Shown piece after piece: positions 1 through 8,150 of a DNA stretch of 64,000 nt. The stretch spans positions 6,910 to 70,909 of the forward strand of contig DKUU01000020.1 in the NCBI GenBank assembly GCA_002490835.1, written 5' to 3'. A program made the position numbers and the translations under genes. This DNA is from Lachnospiraceae bacterium UBA7196 (GTDB taxonomy: Bacteria; Bacillota; Clostridia; Lachnospirales; Lachnospiraceae). The stretch's first letter is position 1. Every line of letters begins with the position of its first letter. Under the pieces are notes generated by a model. That model ran no database searches. It saw only the letters and a program-made list of their open reading frames with translations, and was not told the DNA's origin.

Positions 1-87
1 TGGAAAGTAAACGACGATTCGTCGGTTTATGAAGGTGATAATGATTTTTATGTAACGGCGGACGGTACTTATCATTTTTCAAAATAA
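1..87 (+). CDS. 3' end of an unidentified gene (partial)
   Basis: The first 87 bases read open in frame 1 for 28 codons and stop at a TAA (85-87). The tail is rich in Asp, Tyr and Thr and resembles the C-terminal end of an extracellular beta-rich or repeat protein; the next gene also ends in a short aromatic/Asp-rich tail. The start lies outside the window, so neither length nor function can be judged. The following gene starts 42 bases later and both probably belong to one transcript. Confidence 0.55.
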   Translation, partial: WKVNDDSSVYEGDNDFYVTADGTYHFSK

Positions 88-129
88 ACTGTGAATGGTA
101 AGAAGGAAACCGAAAGAGGGGCGTGTCAG

Positions 130-1641
130 ATGAAAGAAAAATTGTTGTCAAATAAGAAGATTATCATTTGTACCTGCGCAGCGGCGGCGGTGATCGTTGC
201 GGCGGCAGTCGTACTGTTATCCAATAAGGAAGAAGCCTACCGATCCATAATGGTTTACGATGTAACGGGAAATGTCGTGATCGAGCGGGCGTCTGTGGGA
301 GAAATGGCCGCGGCACAAAACCTGTATCTGGAATCGGGCGATCGTGTCAGCGTGGCGGCGGATTCCGGCATGCGCATGAAGCTGGATGACGATAAGTATG
401 TGTTCGCGGAGGCGGAAACGATTTTTTCTGTGGAAGCGGAGGGGACGGATACGGATTCCAAAACGAAAATATCTCTGGAACAGGGTGCGATCACCAATGA
501 GATCCAACATCCTTTGAGCGAGGGTTCCCAGTATGAGACTTCCACGCCCAATTCCGTGATGGCGGTTAGAGGAACGATTTACCGTGTGGAATTATACGAG
601 GAAGAAACCGTAGATAACGAAGATAAAATTACAAAACTGTGCTGCTTTCAGGGGCAGGTCAGTACAAAGCCCATTCTTGCGGATAGATCTTTCGGAGAAG
701 AAATATTGGTTCCGGCAGGCAAGGAATTGACTGTATACCATGACGGATCGGTGAGCGAAATCAGGGACATTGCCTATGAAGAACTTCCCGCGCAGGCGAT
801 CGGGAACCTGAAGGAGATGATGGAGAATGGACAGTCTGTCACGGGCATTTCTCTTGAGGAGTTGACACAGCTTGCCGCCGGACCGGCGGATGATAGCGAA
901 GCGCCGGAAAGCGAAACATATCAGGAACAGCAGCCTGAGACGGAGCAGAGCGGACAGCCTGAAACAGCGGACGCAGCGCAGCGAAGCGGGGCCGAGCAGG
1001 CAGCGGACACGCAGATACATACGGAAACGGATACGGTTAAGAACGATACGGCTGCAACGGTAAAGAAAGAGCAAAAGACTGAGGCCCCGCAGCCGCCGAC
1101 CCCTAAGCCGCAGCCGTCGAAAAAAACACAGCCGGCGGACAGCGGCAGCACGGACAATGGCAATACGGACGAGGGGGCTCAGGGAAATGATTCCGGTTCC
1201 GATCAGGGAGGATCCGGTCAGGATAAACCGAATCAACCGGATAAGCCGGATAAACCCGGCAAACCGGATAAGCCCGATAAGCCGGATAAGCCAGACAAAC
1301 CGGATAAGCCGGATGAACCGGATAAGCCGGATGAACCGGATAAGCCGGATGAACCAGACAAACCGGATAAGCCGGATGAACCGGATAAGCCGGATGAACC
1401 GGATAAGCCGGATGAACCGGACAAACCGGATGAACCAGACAAACCCGACAAACCGGATGAACCCGATAAACCCGAAATTTTCACAGTGACTTTTATGTAT
1501 GAGGGTAAGGTATTTGCGACGCAGAAGGTAGAAAGCGGAGGGATGGCCACAGTACCGGTATTGCGGCCAAATCAGAGCGGCGCGTGGGATTTTGACTTTA
1601 CAACGAAGATCGGGGCGAATACTACAATATCTTGGAAATAG
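130..1641 (+). CDS. FecR-domain surface protein with DKP/DEP repeat stalk
   Basis: A 503-residue membrane-anchored exported protein. After a short cytoplasmic start it has one hydrophobic segment (about residues 8-30, Ala/Val-rich), then a FecR-like beta domain (about 40-215) with the diagnostic NSVMAVRGTIYRV stretch. Next come a low-complexity Glu/Gln/Thr/Pro region, about 20 copies of DKP or DEP (about 365-450) and a C-terminal module of about 50 residues resembling the Listeria-Bacteroides (InlB B-type) repeat. I use ATG 130, preceded by AGAGGGG, rather than the upstream GTG 91. FecR domains usually sense or scaffold at the envelope; the Pro-rich stalk would span the wall. It precedes the CHASE2 cyclase gene by 35 bases, and FecR and CHASE2 domains often co-occur, so it may be the outer partner of that cyclase. 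The function is inferred. Confidence 0.8.
   Translation: MKEKLLSNKKIIICTCAAAAVIVAAAVVLLSNKEEAYRSIMVYDVTGNVVIERASVGEMAAAQNLYLESGDRVSVAADSGMRMKLDDDKYVFAEAETIFSVEAEGTDTDSKTKISLEQGAITNEIQHPLSEGSQYETSTPNSVMAVRGTIYRVELYEEETVDNEDKITKLCCFQGQVSTKPILADRSFGEEILVPAGKELTVYHDGSVSEIRDIAYEELPAQAIGNLKEMMENGQSVTGISLEELTQLAAGPADDSEAPESETYQEQQPETEQSGQPETADAAQRSGAEQAADTQIHTETDTVKNDTAATVKKEQKTEAPQPPTPKPQPSKKTQPADSGSTDNGNTDEGAQGNDSGSDQGGSGQDKPNQPDKPDKPGKPDKPDKPDKPDKPDKPDEPDKPDEPDKPDEPDKPDKPDEPDKPDEPDKPDEPDKPDEPDKPDKPDEPDKPEIFTVTFMYEGKVFATQKVESGGMATVPVLRPNQSGAWDFDFTTKIGANTTISWK
1225..1476 (+). repeat. Tandem DKP/DEP-coding repeat
   Basis: Tandem 9-base units (alternating gataagccg and gatgaaccg types, often in 18-base pairs) encode repeated Asp-Lys-Pro and Asp-Glu-Pro triplets inside the FecR-domain gene. 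Unit sequences differ at silent positions, so the array is partly diverged, but slippage and copy-number variation between strains are likely. It is a coding stalk repeat, not a CRISPR. Confidence 0.9.
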
Positions 1642-1676
1642 ACGTCATCCATAGGAAAGATATGAGATAAATCCGA

Positions 1677-3515
1677 ATGAAATATTGGCTTAAAATGAAA
1701 ACGGCGGCGGTTACTGCCGCCGTTATTCTAACCTCTCTGGCATTTTTATATGTTGGTACGGTGAATTTTTGGGATATGGGGATATCTGACAGGCTGAACC
1801 AGCGTGAGAGCGTGACGAATAAGAAAATTTATATTATCGGCATCGACGATAAGACGCTGAAACAGTACGGTCCCGTCAATACCTGGAGCAGGGAGATTCC
1901 GGCGAAACTGGTATCCCTGTTAAACGGTGCGGACGGCGCACGTCCGGCGGTGATCGGCTTCGATGTGATCTACAGTGAAGAGGCTGACCGGGATGCGGAC
2001 GATCATTTTGCAGCAGTCTGCGGTGAAGCCGGTAATGTGGTCGCAGCCATGAGCTTTTCTTTTAAGGGACAGCCCGAAAAAGGGGAGGACGGCCGCATCA
2101 CTTACAATCCCTATCACGTGGATCATGTGATCGAGCCGTATGAGAGTTTGCAAAACGGAGTCATGCGCGGATTTGCCAATACTTTTGTAGACGGGGATGG
2201 CTATGTGCGGCAGGCTATGGCCTATCTGGATTATGAGGGTGTCAGGGAATACAGTCTCTCCTCGCAGGTTTATCGGGTCTATCAGGAGAGCCGGGGAGAA
2301 GAAGCGGTATTTCCGGCTGTTTACGGGAGGAATAACCGCTTTTATTTCACCTATTCCGGTAAGCCGGGCGGATACAGCGTCCTTTCCGTGGCGGATGTGC
2401 TGGATGGCACGGTGGAGCCTGCGCTTTTTCAGGACGCGGTGGTATTGGTGGGCGCATATGCCGTGGGCATGCAGGATTCTTATATGCCGGCGATCGCCCA
2501 TAACAGTCAGATGTACGGGGTGGAGATTCATGCAAATATCATAGAAGCCCTGCTGGAAGGAAGGACACAGCTTCCGGCATCGCCTTTCCTCTATGCGCTG
2601 GCAGCGGCAGTTTTGTGCGGCATATTCTATGTTTTCAGTGAAAAAATCAGGATGCTGTTTTCCACGATCCTGCTGGCAGCGCTGATCGTCTTTAATCTTA
2701 TTTTTTCGAAGATCATGTATGGGAAGGGGTGGATCGTTCCGACGATCCTTTTGCCGGCCTGCCTGTTGGTCATTTATCTGGCGCAGATGGTACATATGTA
2801 TCTTGCGGAAATCATGAGAAGACGTCGCGTAGTTAATGTCTTTAAGCAGTATGTGGCGCCGCAGGTGGTGGATAAGATCAGCAAGGACAAGGATTTTGAA
2901 TTGGTGATCGGCGGAGAAAACCGCCATATCGCGGTGCTGTTTGTGGATATCCGCGGATTTACCACGATGTCGGAAAGCCTGCGGCCGGAGGAAGTGGTGG
3001 AGATTTTGAACGAATATCTGGGGCTCACCACGCAGGCGATCTTTGACAACGGCGGGACTTTGGATAAGTTTGTGGGCGACGCGACCATGGCGGTCTTCAA
3101 TGCGCCTTTCGATCTGGACGACTATATTTTCCGGGCGGTCGCTACCGCATGGGATATGCAGGCGGGAGCGGAGAAAATTGCCGAAAAGTTCCGCAAACGA
3201 TACGGTAAGAGCGTTTCCTTCGGCATCGGTGTCAACTGTGGAAATGCCGTTGTGGGCAATATCGGCTGCGATTTCCGGATGGATTATACGGCGATCGGGG
3301 ATACCGTCAATACGGCGGCCAGACTGGAGAGCAATGCACGGCCCGGGCAGATATTGATCAGCGGGGAAGTCTATGAGGCGGTAAAGGACAGGGTGGATGT
3401 GACGCCGATCGGGGAGATCCCCCTGAAGGGAAAGAGCAACGGTGTTTTTGTGTATCAGGTAGACGGTGTGAGAAGTACTTCGAAAGCGAAACAGCAGAGT
3501 CAGGGAGGCGCGTAA
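1677..3515 (+). CDS. CHASE2-domain class III adenylate cyclase
   Basis: A 612-residue membrane protein. One membrane segment (about 8-28) is followed by an extracellular CHASE2 sensor (about 30-295), three membrane segments (about 302-320, 327-346, 353-373) and a class III nucleotide cyclase domain (about 410-590). Catalytic features look intact: metal Asp424 in FVDIRGFT and Asp468 in LDKFVGD, adenine-selecting Lys464 and Thr538, and transition-state Asn545 and Arg549 in NTAARLES. The Lys/Thr pair predicts ATP rather than GTP as substrate (class IIIb style). It should make cAMP in response to an external signal. It lies between the FecR-domain gene and a sugar isomerase gene, with a 3-base gap to the latter. 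The ribosome binding site is weak (aggaaag, about 20 bases upstream). A cAMP-making enzyme is uncommon in Clostridia, so the product is worth testing. Confidence 0.88.
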   Translation: MKYWLKMKTAAVTAAVILTSLAFLYVGTVNFWDMGISDRLNQRESVTNKKIYIIGIDDKTLKQYGPVNTWSREIPAKLVSLLNGADGARPAVIGFDVIYSEEADRDADDHFAAVCGEAGNVVAAMSFSFKGQPEKGEDGRITYNPYHVDHVIEPYESLQNGVMRGFANTFVDGDGYVRQAMAYLDYEGVREYSLSSQVYRVYQESRGEEAVFPAVYGRNNRFYFTYSGKPGGYSVLSVADVLDGTVEPALFQDAVVLVGAYAVGMQDSYMPAIAHNSQMYGVEIHANIIEALLEGRTQLPASPFLYALAAAVLCGIFYVFSEKIRMLFSTILLAALIVFNLIFSKIMYGKGWIVPTILLPACLLVIYLAQMVHMYLAEIMRRRRVVNVFKQYVAPQVVDKISKDKDFELVIGGENRHIAVLFVDIRGFTTMSESLRPEEVVEILNEYLGLTTQAIFDNGGTLDKFVGDATMAVFNAPFDLDDYIFRAVATAWDMQAGAEKIAEKFRKRYGKSVSFGIGVNCGNAVVGNIGCDFRMDYTAIGDTVNTAARLESNARPGQILISGEVYEAVKDRVDVTPIGEIPLKGKSNGVFVYQVDGVRSTSKAKQQSQGGA

Positions 3516-3518
3516 AGG

Positions 3519-4346
3519 ATGAGCAGACTGTATTTGGTTCCCGACCGAAAAGATATGAAAAGAATGTGCGATCTGGCGGAGGCCTACGGGTGCGCGTTTG
3601 AATATAATGATTTTTTTCTGCCTAAGGTCATGGACGACGCCAAGGAGCAGGAAGAAATTATTGCGGATTACAGAAAGTACAGAGAAGGATTTTCCGGAAG
3701 CGGACTGGCTGAAAACGGATTTTCGGCGGATACTATGCACGGGGCTTTTTTAGATGTGACGATTCATAGCGACGATTCCCTGATCCGGGATGTTTCCATG
3801 CGGCGGGTGCGGCAGTCTATGGAGACGGCAAAGCGCATGGGATTAAAGGGCATCGTGTTCCATACCGGGCGGTTGGCCGGCTTCCGGTCGGCCGGGTATC
3901 TGAAAAACTGGCGAGACAGAAACGTATCTTTTTTTACGGAGATTGCGGCGCAGTATCCGGAGCAGCAGATTTATATGGAGAATATGTTTGACGAAGCGCC
4001 CGACGTTCTGGCGGGGCTGGCGGAGCAGATGCGGGATGTTGAAAATTTCGGCATCTGTCTGGATTATGCCCATGCTATGATCTTTTCAAAATGTTCGGGA
4101 CGGGAGTGGATCGAGCCGCTGGCGCCTTACATCCGCCATATTCACATCAATGACAACGATCTGCAGCATGATCTTCATCTGGCAGTGGGTGCGGGACGGC
4201 TGGACTGGCAGGAATTTGACCATTTGATCAGGCAGTACGATATAGAGGCGCCGGTACTTGTGGAAGTGAACGGGTACGAGGCGCAGAAGGAATCGCTTCA
4301 GTACATGAAACGGGACGGAATCTATCCGATGGAAAGGGAAAGGTAA
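3519..4346 (+). CDS. Sugar phosphate isomerase/epimerase-like TIM-barrel protein
   Basis: A 275-residue protein of the xylose isomerase/AP endonuclease 2 superfamily. The expected metal-ligand pattern is visible: Glu in YMENMFDEAP, Asp and His in LDYAHA, His in HIHINDND, and a final Glu in VLVEVNG. Such barrels isomerise or epimerise sugars or sugar phosphates; the substrate cannot be read from sequence. It starts 3 bases after the cyclase stop and ends 7 bases before the GAF/HD-GYP gene, so it sits inside a signalling operon where a metabolic enzyme is unexpected. Translation is probably coupled to the cyclase gene; GGAGG lies about 11 bases upstream. Confidence 0.75.
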   Translation: MSRLYLVPDRKDMKRMCDLAEAYGCAFEYNDFFLPKVMDDAKEQEEIIADYRKYREGFSGSGLAENGFSADTMHGAFLDVTIHSDDSLIRDVSMRRVRQSMETAKRMGLKGIVFHTGRLAGFRSAGYLKNWRDRNVSFFTEIAAQYPEQQIYMENMFDEAPDVLAGLAEQMRDVENFGICLDYAHAMIFSKCSGREWIEPLAPYIRHIHINDNDLQHDLHLAVGAGRLDWQEFDHLIRQYDIEAPVLVEVNGYEAQKESLQYMKRDGIYPMERER

Positions 4347-4353
4347 GAGCGGG

Positions 4354-5829
4354 ATGCATCTGCAATATGAAGACTTTGAGAAAATCATGGATATCGGCAT
4401 ACGACTTTCCACGGAACGGGACAGGAACCGTCTGCTGCTGACCATACTGGATAAGGGGATGGAGATCACAAACTGTGATGCAAGCACCCTGTATCTGTAT
4501 GAAAAGGAAGAACTGCATTTTAAGTATATGAAGACGCTCTCCCAAGGGATTAACAGAGGATCGGACGGCGAAGTCATCGATCTGCCGCCCGTGCCGATGA
4601 AGGAAGAAAATGTATGTTCCTATGCGGCTATTCATCAGGAAGTCGTCAATATACCGGATGTCTATGCCAGCAGCCGCTTTGATTTTTCCGGTCCCAGACA
4701 GTATGACAGCCTGACCGGATACCGCACGCAGTCGCAGCTGGTGGTGCCTCTGGCAAATAATGAAAACGAACTGATCGGCGTGCTGCAGTTGATCAATGCC
4801 ATGGATGAAACGGGCAGCGTGATTGCGTTCAATGAAGAGTATGAGATCATCATCCGCGCGCTGGGAGCCATTGCAGCCATCGAGCTGACGAATCTTTCCT
4901 ATGTGGAGGCGTTGAAGACACAGATTTATTCTTTTGTAGAAGCGCTGACGACGGCTCTGGAGGAAAGGACGCCTTACAATGCGCTCCATACAAGGAATGT
5001 CGAAAAATACGCGAGCCTGCTGGCGGATTATATCACGCAGTTGCATGGGGAAGGAAAGTGCGAAAAGACATTTGATCAGGCCAGAAAGGAACAACTGATG
5101 CTGGCGGCGCTCATTCACGATATCGGTAAGCTGGCGGTGCCTCTTAGCATCATGAATAAGGCGACCAGATTGAATAGCCGGATCGAGAAAATAGACGACC
5201 GGTTTGCGCTGCTTAGGGCCTTGTATGAGATTGATATGCTGCGGGGCAGGATCACGGCGGCGGAATATGAGGAGACGGTAAAGGATCTGGAAACGGAACT
5301 TGCTTTTATCCATGCGATCGATGTGGTCGATTATGTGACGGACAAAGACTGCGAACATATAAAGAAGCTGGCCGAAAAACAGCATACAGGAGAGGAGGGT
5401 GCAGCCCTTTCCTATCTGACGCCACAGGAGGCGGAATGTCTGGCGATCCGCAGCGGTACGCTGACTTTGAAAGAGCGCAGGGAGATGGAAAATCATGTGG
5501 TCATGACTTCCCGGATCTTGGAAAAAGTGGAGTTTTATAAAGGATTTTCCATGGTGCCGAAGTGGGTGGGCGCACATCATGAGTATCTGGATGGCAGCGG
5601 TTATCCGAAAGGTTTAAAAGGCGACGAACTCGATCTGGAGACAAGGCTTTTGACGGTGGTGGACATCTATGACGCGCTGGTGGCCACGGACAGGCCTTAT
5701 AAGGAGCCGATCTCAAGGCCGAAGGCGATCCAGATTTTAAAAGATATGGCGAAGAAAGGAAAAGTCGATCTGCAGCTTGTGGAGTGGCTGGACGAGGCCT
5801 TGGAGAAGGAAGGAGTGGCTGACACATAG
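4354..5829 (+). CDS. GAF and HD-GYP domain phosphodiesterase
   Basis: A 491-residue soluble protein with an N-terminal GAF domain (about 8-180) and an HD-GYP domain (about 190-490). The HD pair is His255-Asp256 in LIHDIGKL and the signature is intact as HHEYLDGSGYP (408-418). HD-GYP enzymes hydrolyse c-di-GMP (or cGAMP), so the GAF domain presumably gates this by binding a small ligand. Between the HDIGK motif and the conserved ERREMENHVV helix there are about 95 extra, charged residues (about 268-370) not found in compact HD-GYP domains. It is the last gene of the FecR-CHASE2 cluster. With the upstream cyclase it suggests crosstalk between cAMP and c-di-GMP, which is inference. Confidence 0.86.
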   Translation: MHLQYEDFEKIMDIGIRLSTERDRNRLLLTILDKGMEITNCDASTLYLYEKEELHFKYMKTLSQGINRGSDGEVIDLPPVPMKEENVCSYAAIHQEVVNIPDVYASSRFDFSGPRQYDSLTGYRTQSQLVVPLANNENELIGVLQLINAMDETGSVIAFNEEYEIIIRALGAIAAIELTNLSYVEALKTQIYSFVEALTTALEERTPYNALHTRNVEKYASLLADYITQLHGEGKCEKTFDQARKEQLMLAALIHDIGKLAVPLSIMNKATRLNSRIEKIDDRFALLRALYEIDMLRGRITAAEYEETVKDLETELAFIHAIDVVDYVTDKDCEHIKKLAEKQHTGEEGAALSYLTPQEAECLAIRSGTLTLKERREMENHVVMTSRILEKVEFYKGFSMVPKWVGAHHEYLDGSGYPKGLKGDELDLETRLLTVVDIYDALVATDRPYKEPISRPKAIQILKDMAKKGKVDLQLVEWLDEALEKEGVADT

Positions 5830-5847
5830 GCCGCCGACGAGGGCGGC

Positions 5848-7233
5848 TTATGCGCCATATAACTCTTTAAGGGTAAGCAGACGTACGTCCGCATCCTGCG
5901 CTTTTAGCGCTGCCGTGAACCCGGATTTGGAGAAAATATAGTAATAGTACTTTTCAAAATGTCTCATGGCGGCGGCGTAATCTTTTAACAAGGCCAATTC
6001 GTCCGCATCGACGGGAGCGTTCCGGTATTTACAGGAGCCGACGATACAGGCGTTTTCATCCGCTGCGGACACGACCAGATCGATCTGCGCCTGTTTGTGT
6101 GTCTGCGGATGGCCGCCCCACCACTGACCAATCTCGCCAAGTAAAATAGGGAGATCGTCGGCATAATATAAAATATAGTCGCGGCACATTTTCTCAAAAG
6201 TCAATCCCATATAGTCGGATAAACGGGGTTCGATGGCTGCCGCGTAGTTGTCTTCTATTCTGCCGGAGAGGATAGAAGACATATTTTTGGGCACAAAAGT
6301 AAACCAAAAACGGAAAAACTGGTCGTCGATCAGATAAATGGAACGTTTGCCGCCGGATTCCGTGACAGGTGTTTCCCGTTTGATGATACCGAGTGTGATC
6401 AGGTTGGAAAGGTATTTGCTGCAAAGTCCGCTTTCCATGCCGACAGTGGTTGCAATCTCGGAAAGCCTCGTCCTGCCGGAGGCGATAGCGGTGATGATGG
6501 CATTGTAGGTGGAAGGTTCCCGCAGTTCCTGTTTAAAGAGATTGGAAGGCTCCTCAAATAAAAGCGCGTTCTTATTGAAAAGATGCTGCAGCAGGTTCTC
6601 GCGAATGGACAAGGTGGGCGAAAACTGTTCCAGATAGAGGGGGATGCCGCCGGTGATGCCGTACATCAGGGCTTTTTCCTCAAAGGAATAGTTCGGGAAC
6701 CATTTTCCGGTCTCTAAATATTGGAAGGGCAGAATCTTAAACTGCGCTGTACGGCGGCCGTAGAGAGGACTCTGGTAGCCCAGCACCTGCTTTTCCATAA
6801 AGCTCATGGAGGAGCCGCAGAGGATCAGAAACAGCTTAGTTGCTTTAAACTGGTGGTCAAGGTAGTTTTGCAGCAGGGAGGAGATGCCTTTTTCCGCGCC
6901 GGCGAGGTAGGGGTATTCGTCGATCACTACGATCAGGCGCTCTGAGGATGCGATTTCGGCAAGACGGGTAAACGCGTCTCCAAAGCTGCGGAAAGTCATA
7001 TGGGCGCTGCTGTTTGTATCTACTTCCGCTATGGCGTTTGAGAAAGATTCCAGATTTTGCACCGTGTTGTTTTCCTGCGCGGCAAAAAAGACAGTCTTTT
7101 TGCCCTTGCAAAACTCTGTGATCAGCGTGGTTTTCCCGACGCGCCTGCGCCCATAGATGATGGCGACTTCCAGTTTGCCGCTTGCGTACATTTGATTCAA
7201 TTTTTTAAGTTCCTGATCGCGGCCGATGAACAT
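5848..7233 (-). CDS. Orphan ATPase with DUF234 C-terminus
   Basis: A 461-residue protein of the prokaryotic ATPase-domain-2 family. It has an N-terminal MFIGRDQEL signature, Walker A GRRRVGKTTL, Walker B LIVVIDEYPYL, a winged-helix-like middle part (about 240-305), and a C-terminal DUF234 region of restriction-endonuclease-like type. In that region the expected catalytic ExK appears as SCK (QIDLVV then GSCKYRN), so the nuclease, if it ever was one, looks inactive. I start at CAT 7231-7233 because AAAGGAGG sits 7 bases upstream; an in-frame start 42 bases earlier has no such site. It stands alone, convergent with the HD-GYP gene (18-base gap) and divergent from the response regulator. The cellular role of the family is unknown. 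A paralogue lies at 29591-31009. Confidence 0.8.
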   Translation of the reverse strand: MFIGRDQELKKLNQMYASGKLEVAIIYGRRRVGKTTLITEFCKGKKTVFFAAQENNTVQNLESFSNAIAEVDTNSSAHMTFRSFGDAFTRLAEIASSERLIVVIDEYPYLAGAEKGISSLLQNYLDHQFKATKLFLILCGSSMSFMEKQVLGYQSPLYGRRTAQFKILPFQYLETGKWFPNYSFEEKALMYGITGGIPLYLEQFSPTLSIRENLLQHLFNKNALLFEEPSNLFKQELREPSTYNAIITAIASGRTRLSEIATTVGMESGLCSKYLSNLITLGIIKRETPVTESGGKRSIYLIDDQFFRFWFTFVPKNMSSILSGRIEDNYAAAIEPRLSDYMGLTFEKMCRDYILYYADDLPILLGEIGQWWGGHPQTHKQAQIDLVVSAADENACIVGSCKYRNAPVDADELALLKDYAAAMRHFEKYYYYIFSKSGFTAALKAQDADVRLLTLKELYGA

Positions 7234-7260
7234 GCGGCGTCCTCCTTTTATAAATGCGGT

Positions 7261-7352
7261 TTTTAGGTATATCAAAATATACTATATCACGATATACTAT
7301 ATTATACATCAGTAAATAGACGGGTGTCAAGTGCAGCATAATACGGTATAAT
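7261..7352. promoter_or_regulatory. Divergent promoter region with 15-base-spaced AT repeats
   Basis: On the minus strand a TTGACA (7325-7330) and TATAAT (7301-7306) with an 18-base spacer should drive the ATPase gene. Just downstream, ATATACTATAT occurs twice (from 7277 and from 7292, 15 bases apart), with GTATAT and ATATAC arms nearby. On the plus strand TATAAT (7347-7352) is a plausible -10 for the response regulator gene, with no good -35. The repeats look like operators in the 5' leader of the ATPase gene. Confidence 0.5.
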
Positions 7353-7439
7353 CATAGTTATGATACAAATTTGATGATTTTAACAGAATGGAAGGACAGA
7401 AAACAGATTCGAGAGCATGAGCAGACGAGAGGAAAAACG

Positions 7440-8150
7440 ATGAACCCTTACAAGATTCTGCTGGTGGAGGATGACGCCGAGATCAGCGAAATGTTAAAAA
7501 ATTATCTGGAAACGGAGCGGTATGAAGTGGCCTGCGCCCTTGACGGGCAGCAGGCCTGCGCTATGTTTGACGCCGCGTCGTATGACCTTGTCCTTCTTGA
7601 TCTGATGATCCCGAAGGTGAGCGGCATGGGCGTGATGCAGCACATCCGGCAAAACAGTTTCGTGCCGATCATCATCCTTTCCGCCAAGGACTCGGAGAGC
7701 GACAAGATGCTGGGGCTGGGTCTGGGAGCGGACGATTATATCACCAAACCTTTCTCAGTGGTGGAGGTGACGGCCCGGATCAAAGCGGCCCTTAGAAGGA
7801 CGATACAGTATGACAATGCAGCCGTGGAGATGTCTGCACGGGCATCCTCTATCCTTACAGTGGGAGAACTGACCATGAATCTGTCTGACTATACGGTCAA
7901 AAAGGGCGAAGAAACCATTGACCTGACAGCCAAGGAATTTGAAATTTTGAAGCTTCTGATGCAGAACCCGAAAAAGGTTTACACCAAAGAGCAGCTCTAT
8001 TCGCTGGTGTGGCAGGATGCGTACTGCGGGGATGAAAACGCGGTGAACGTGCATATCAGCAGGCTGCGGGGCAAGATCGAGGAAGACCCGCGAAATCCCG
8101 GATATGTGCTGACTGTGTGGGGAATCGGGTACAAATTAGGAGATGTGTGA
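7440..8150 (+). CDS. OmpR/PhoB-family response regulator
   Basis: A 236-residue regulator: receiver domain (1-120) with acidic pair Glu10-Asp11-Asp12, phosphorylation site Asp54 in VLLDLMIP and conserved Lys in ITKPF, then a winged-helix DNA-binding domain (about 140-235). I start at ATG 7440, behind GAGAGGAAAA, because the receiver begins MNPYKILLVEDD. Its stop overlaps the start of the kinase gene (TGATG). Together with the kinase and the ABC genes it forms the usual cationic-peptide or bacitracin resistance layout. It most likely activates the ABC operon from the 11-base-spaced direct repeat at 9087-9104. Confidence 0.9.
   Translation: MNPYKILLVEDDAEISEMLKNYLETERYEVACALDGQQACAMFDAASYDLVLLDLMIPKVSGMGVMQHIRQNSFVPIIILSAKDSESDKMLGLGLGADDYITKPFSVVEVTARIKAALRRTIQYDNAAVEMSARASSILTVGELTMNLSDYTVKKGEETIDLTAKEFEILKLLMQNPKKVYTKEQLYSLVWQDAYCGDENAVNVHISRLRGKIEEDPRNPGYVLTVWGIGYKLGDV

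Noticed and set aside
1225..1476. Short regular repeats that could suggest a CRISPR array
   Set aside because: There are no spacers; the units are contiguous codons of a DKP/DEP protein stalk.
1920..3740. 606-codon open frame on the minus strand under the CHASE2 cyclase gene
   Set aside because: It is antisense to a clear gene, its protein has low-complexity His/Arg/Gln composition and no family motifs, and it lacks a ribosome binding site.
4228..5580. 450-codon minus-strand frame under the GAF/HD-GYP gene
   Set aside because: It is a shadow of codon bias on the opposite strand; the + strand gene has intact catalytic motifs.
7371..7439. Upstream start for the response regulator
   Set aside because: The residues are not receiver-like and there is no ribosome binding site; ATG 7440 has one.
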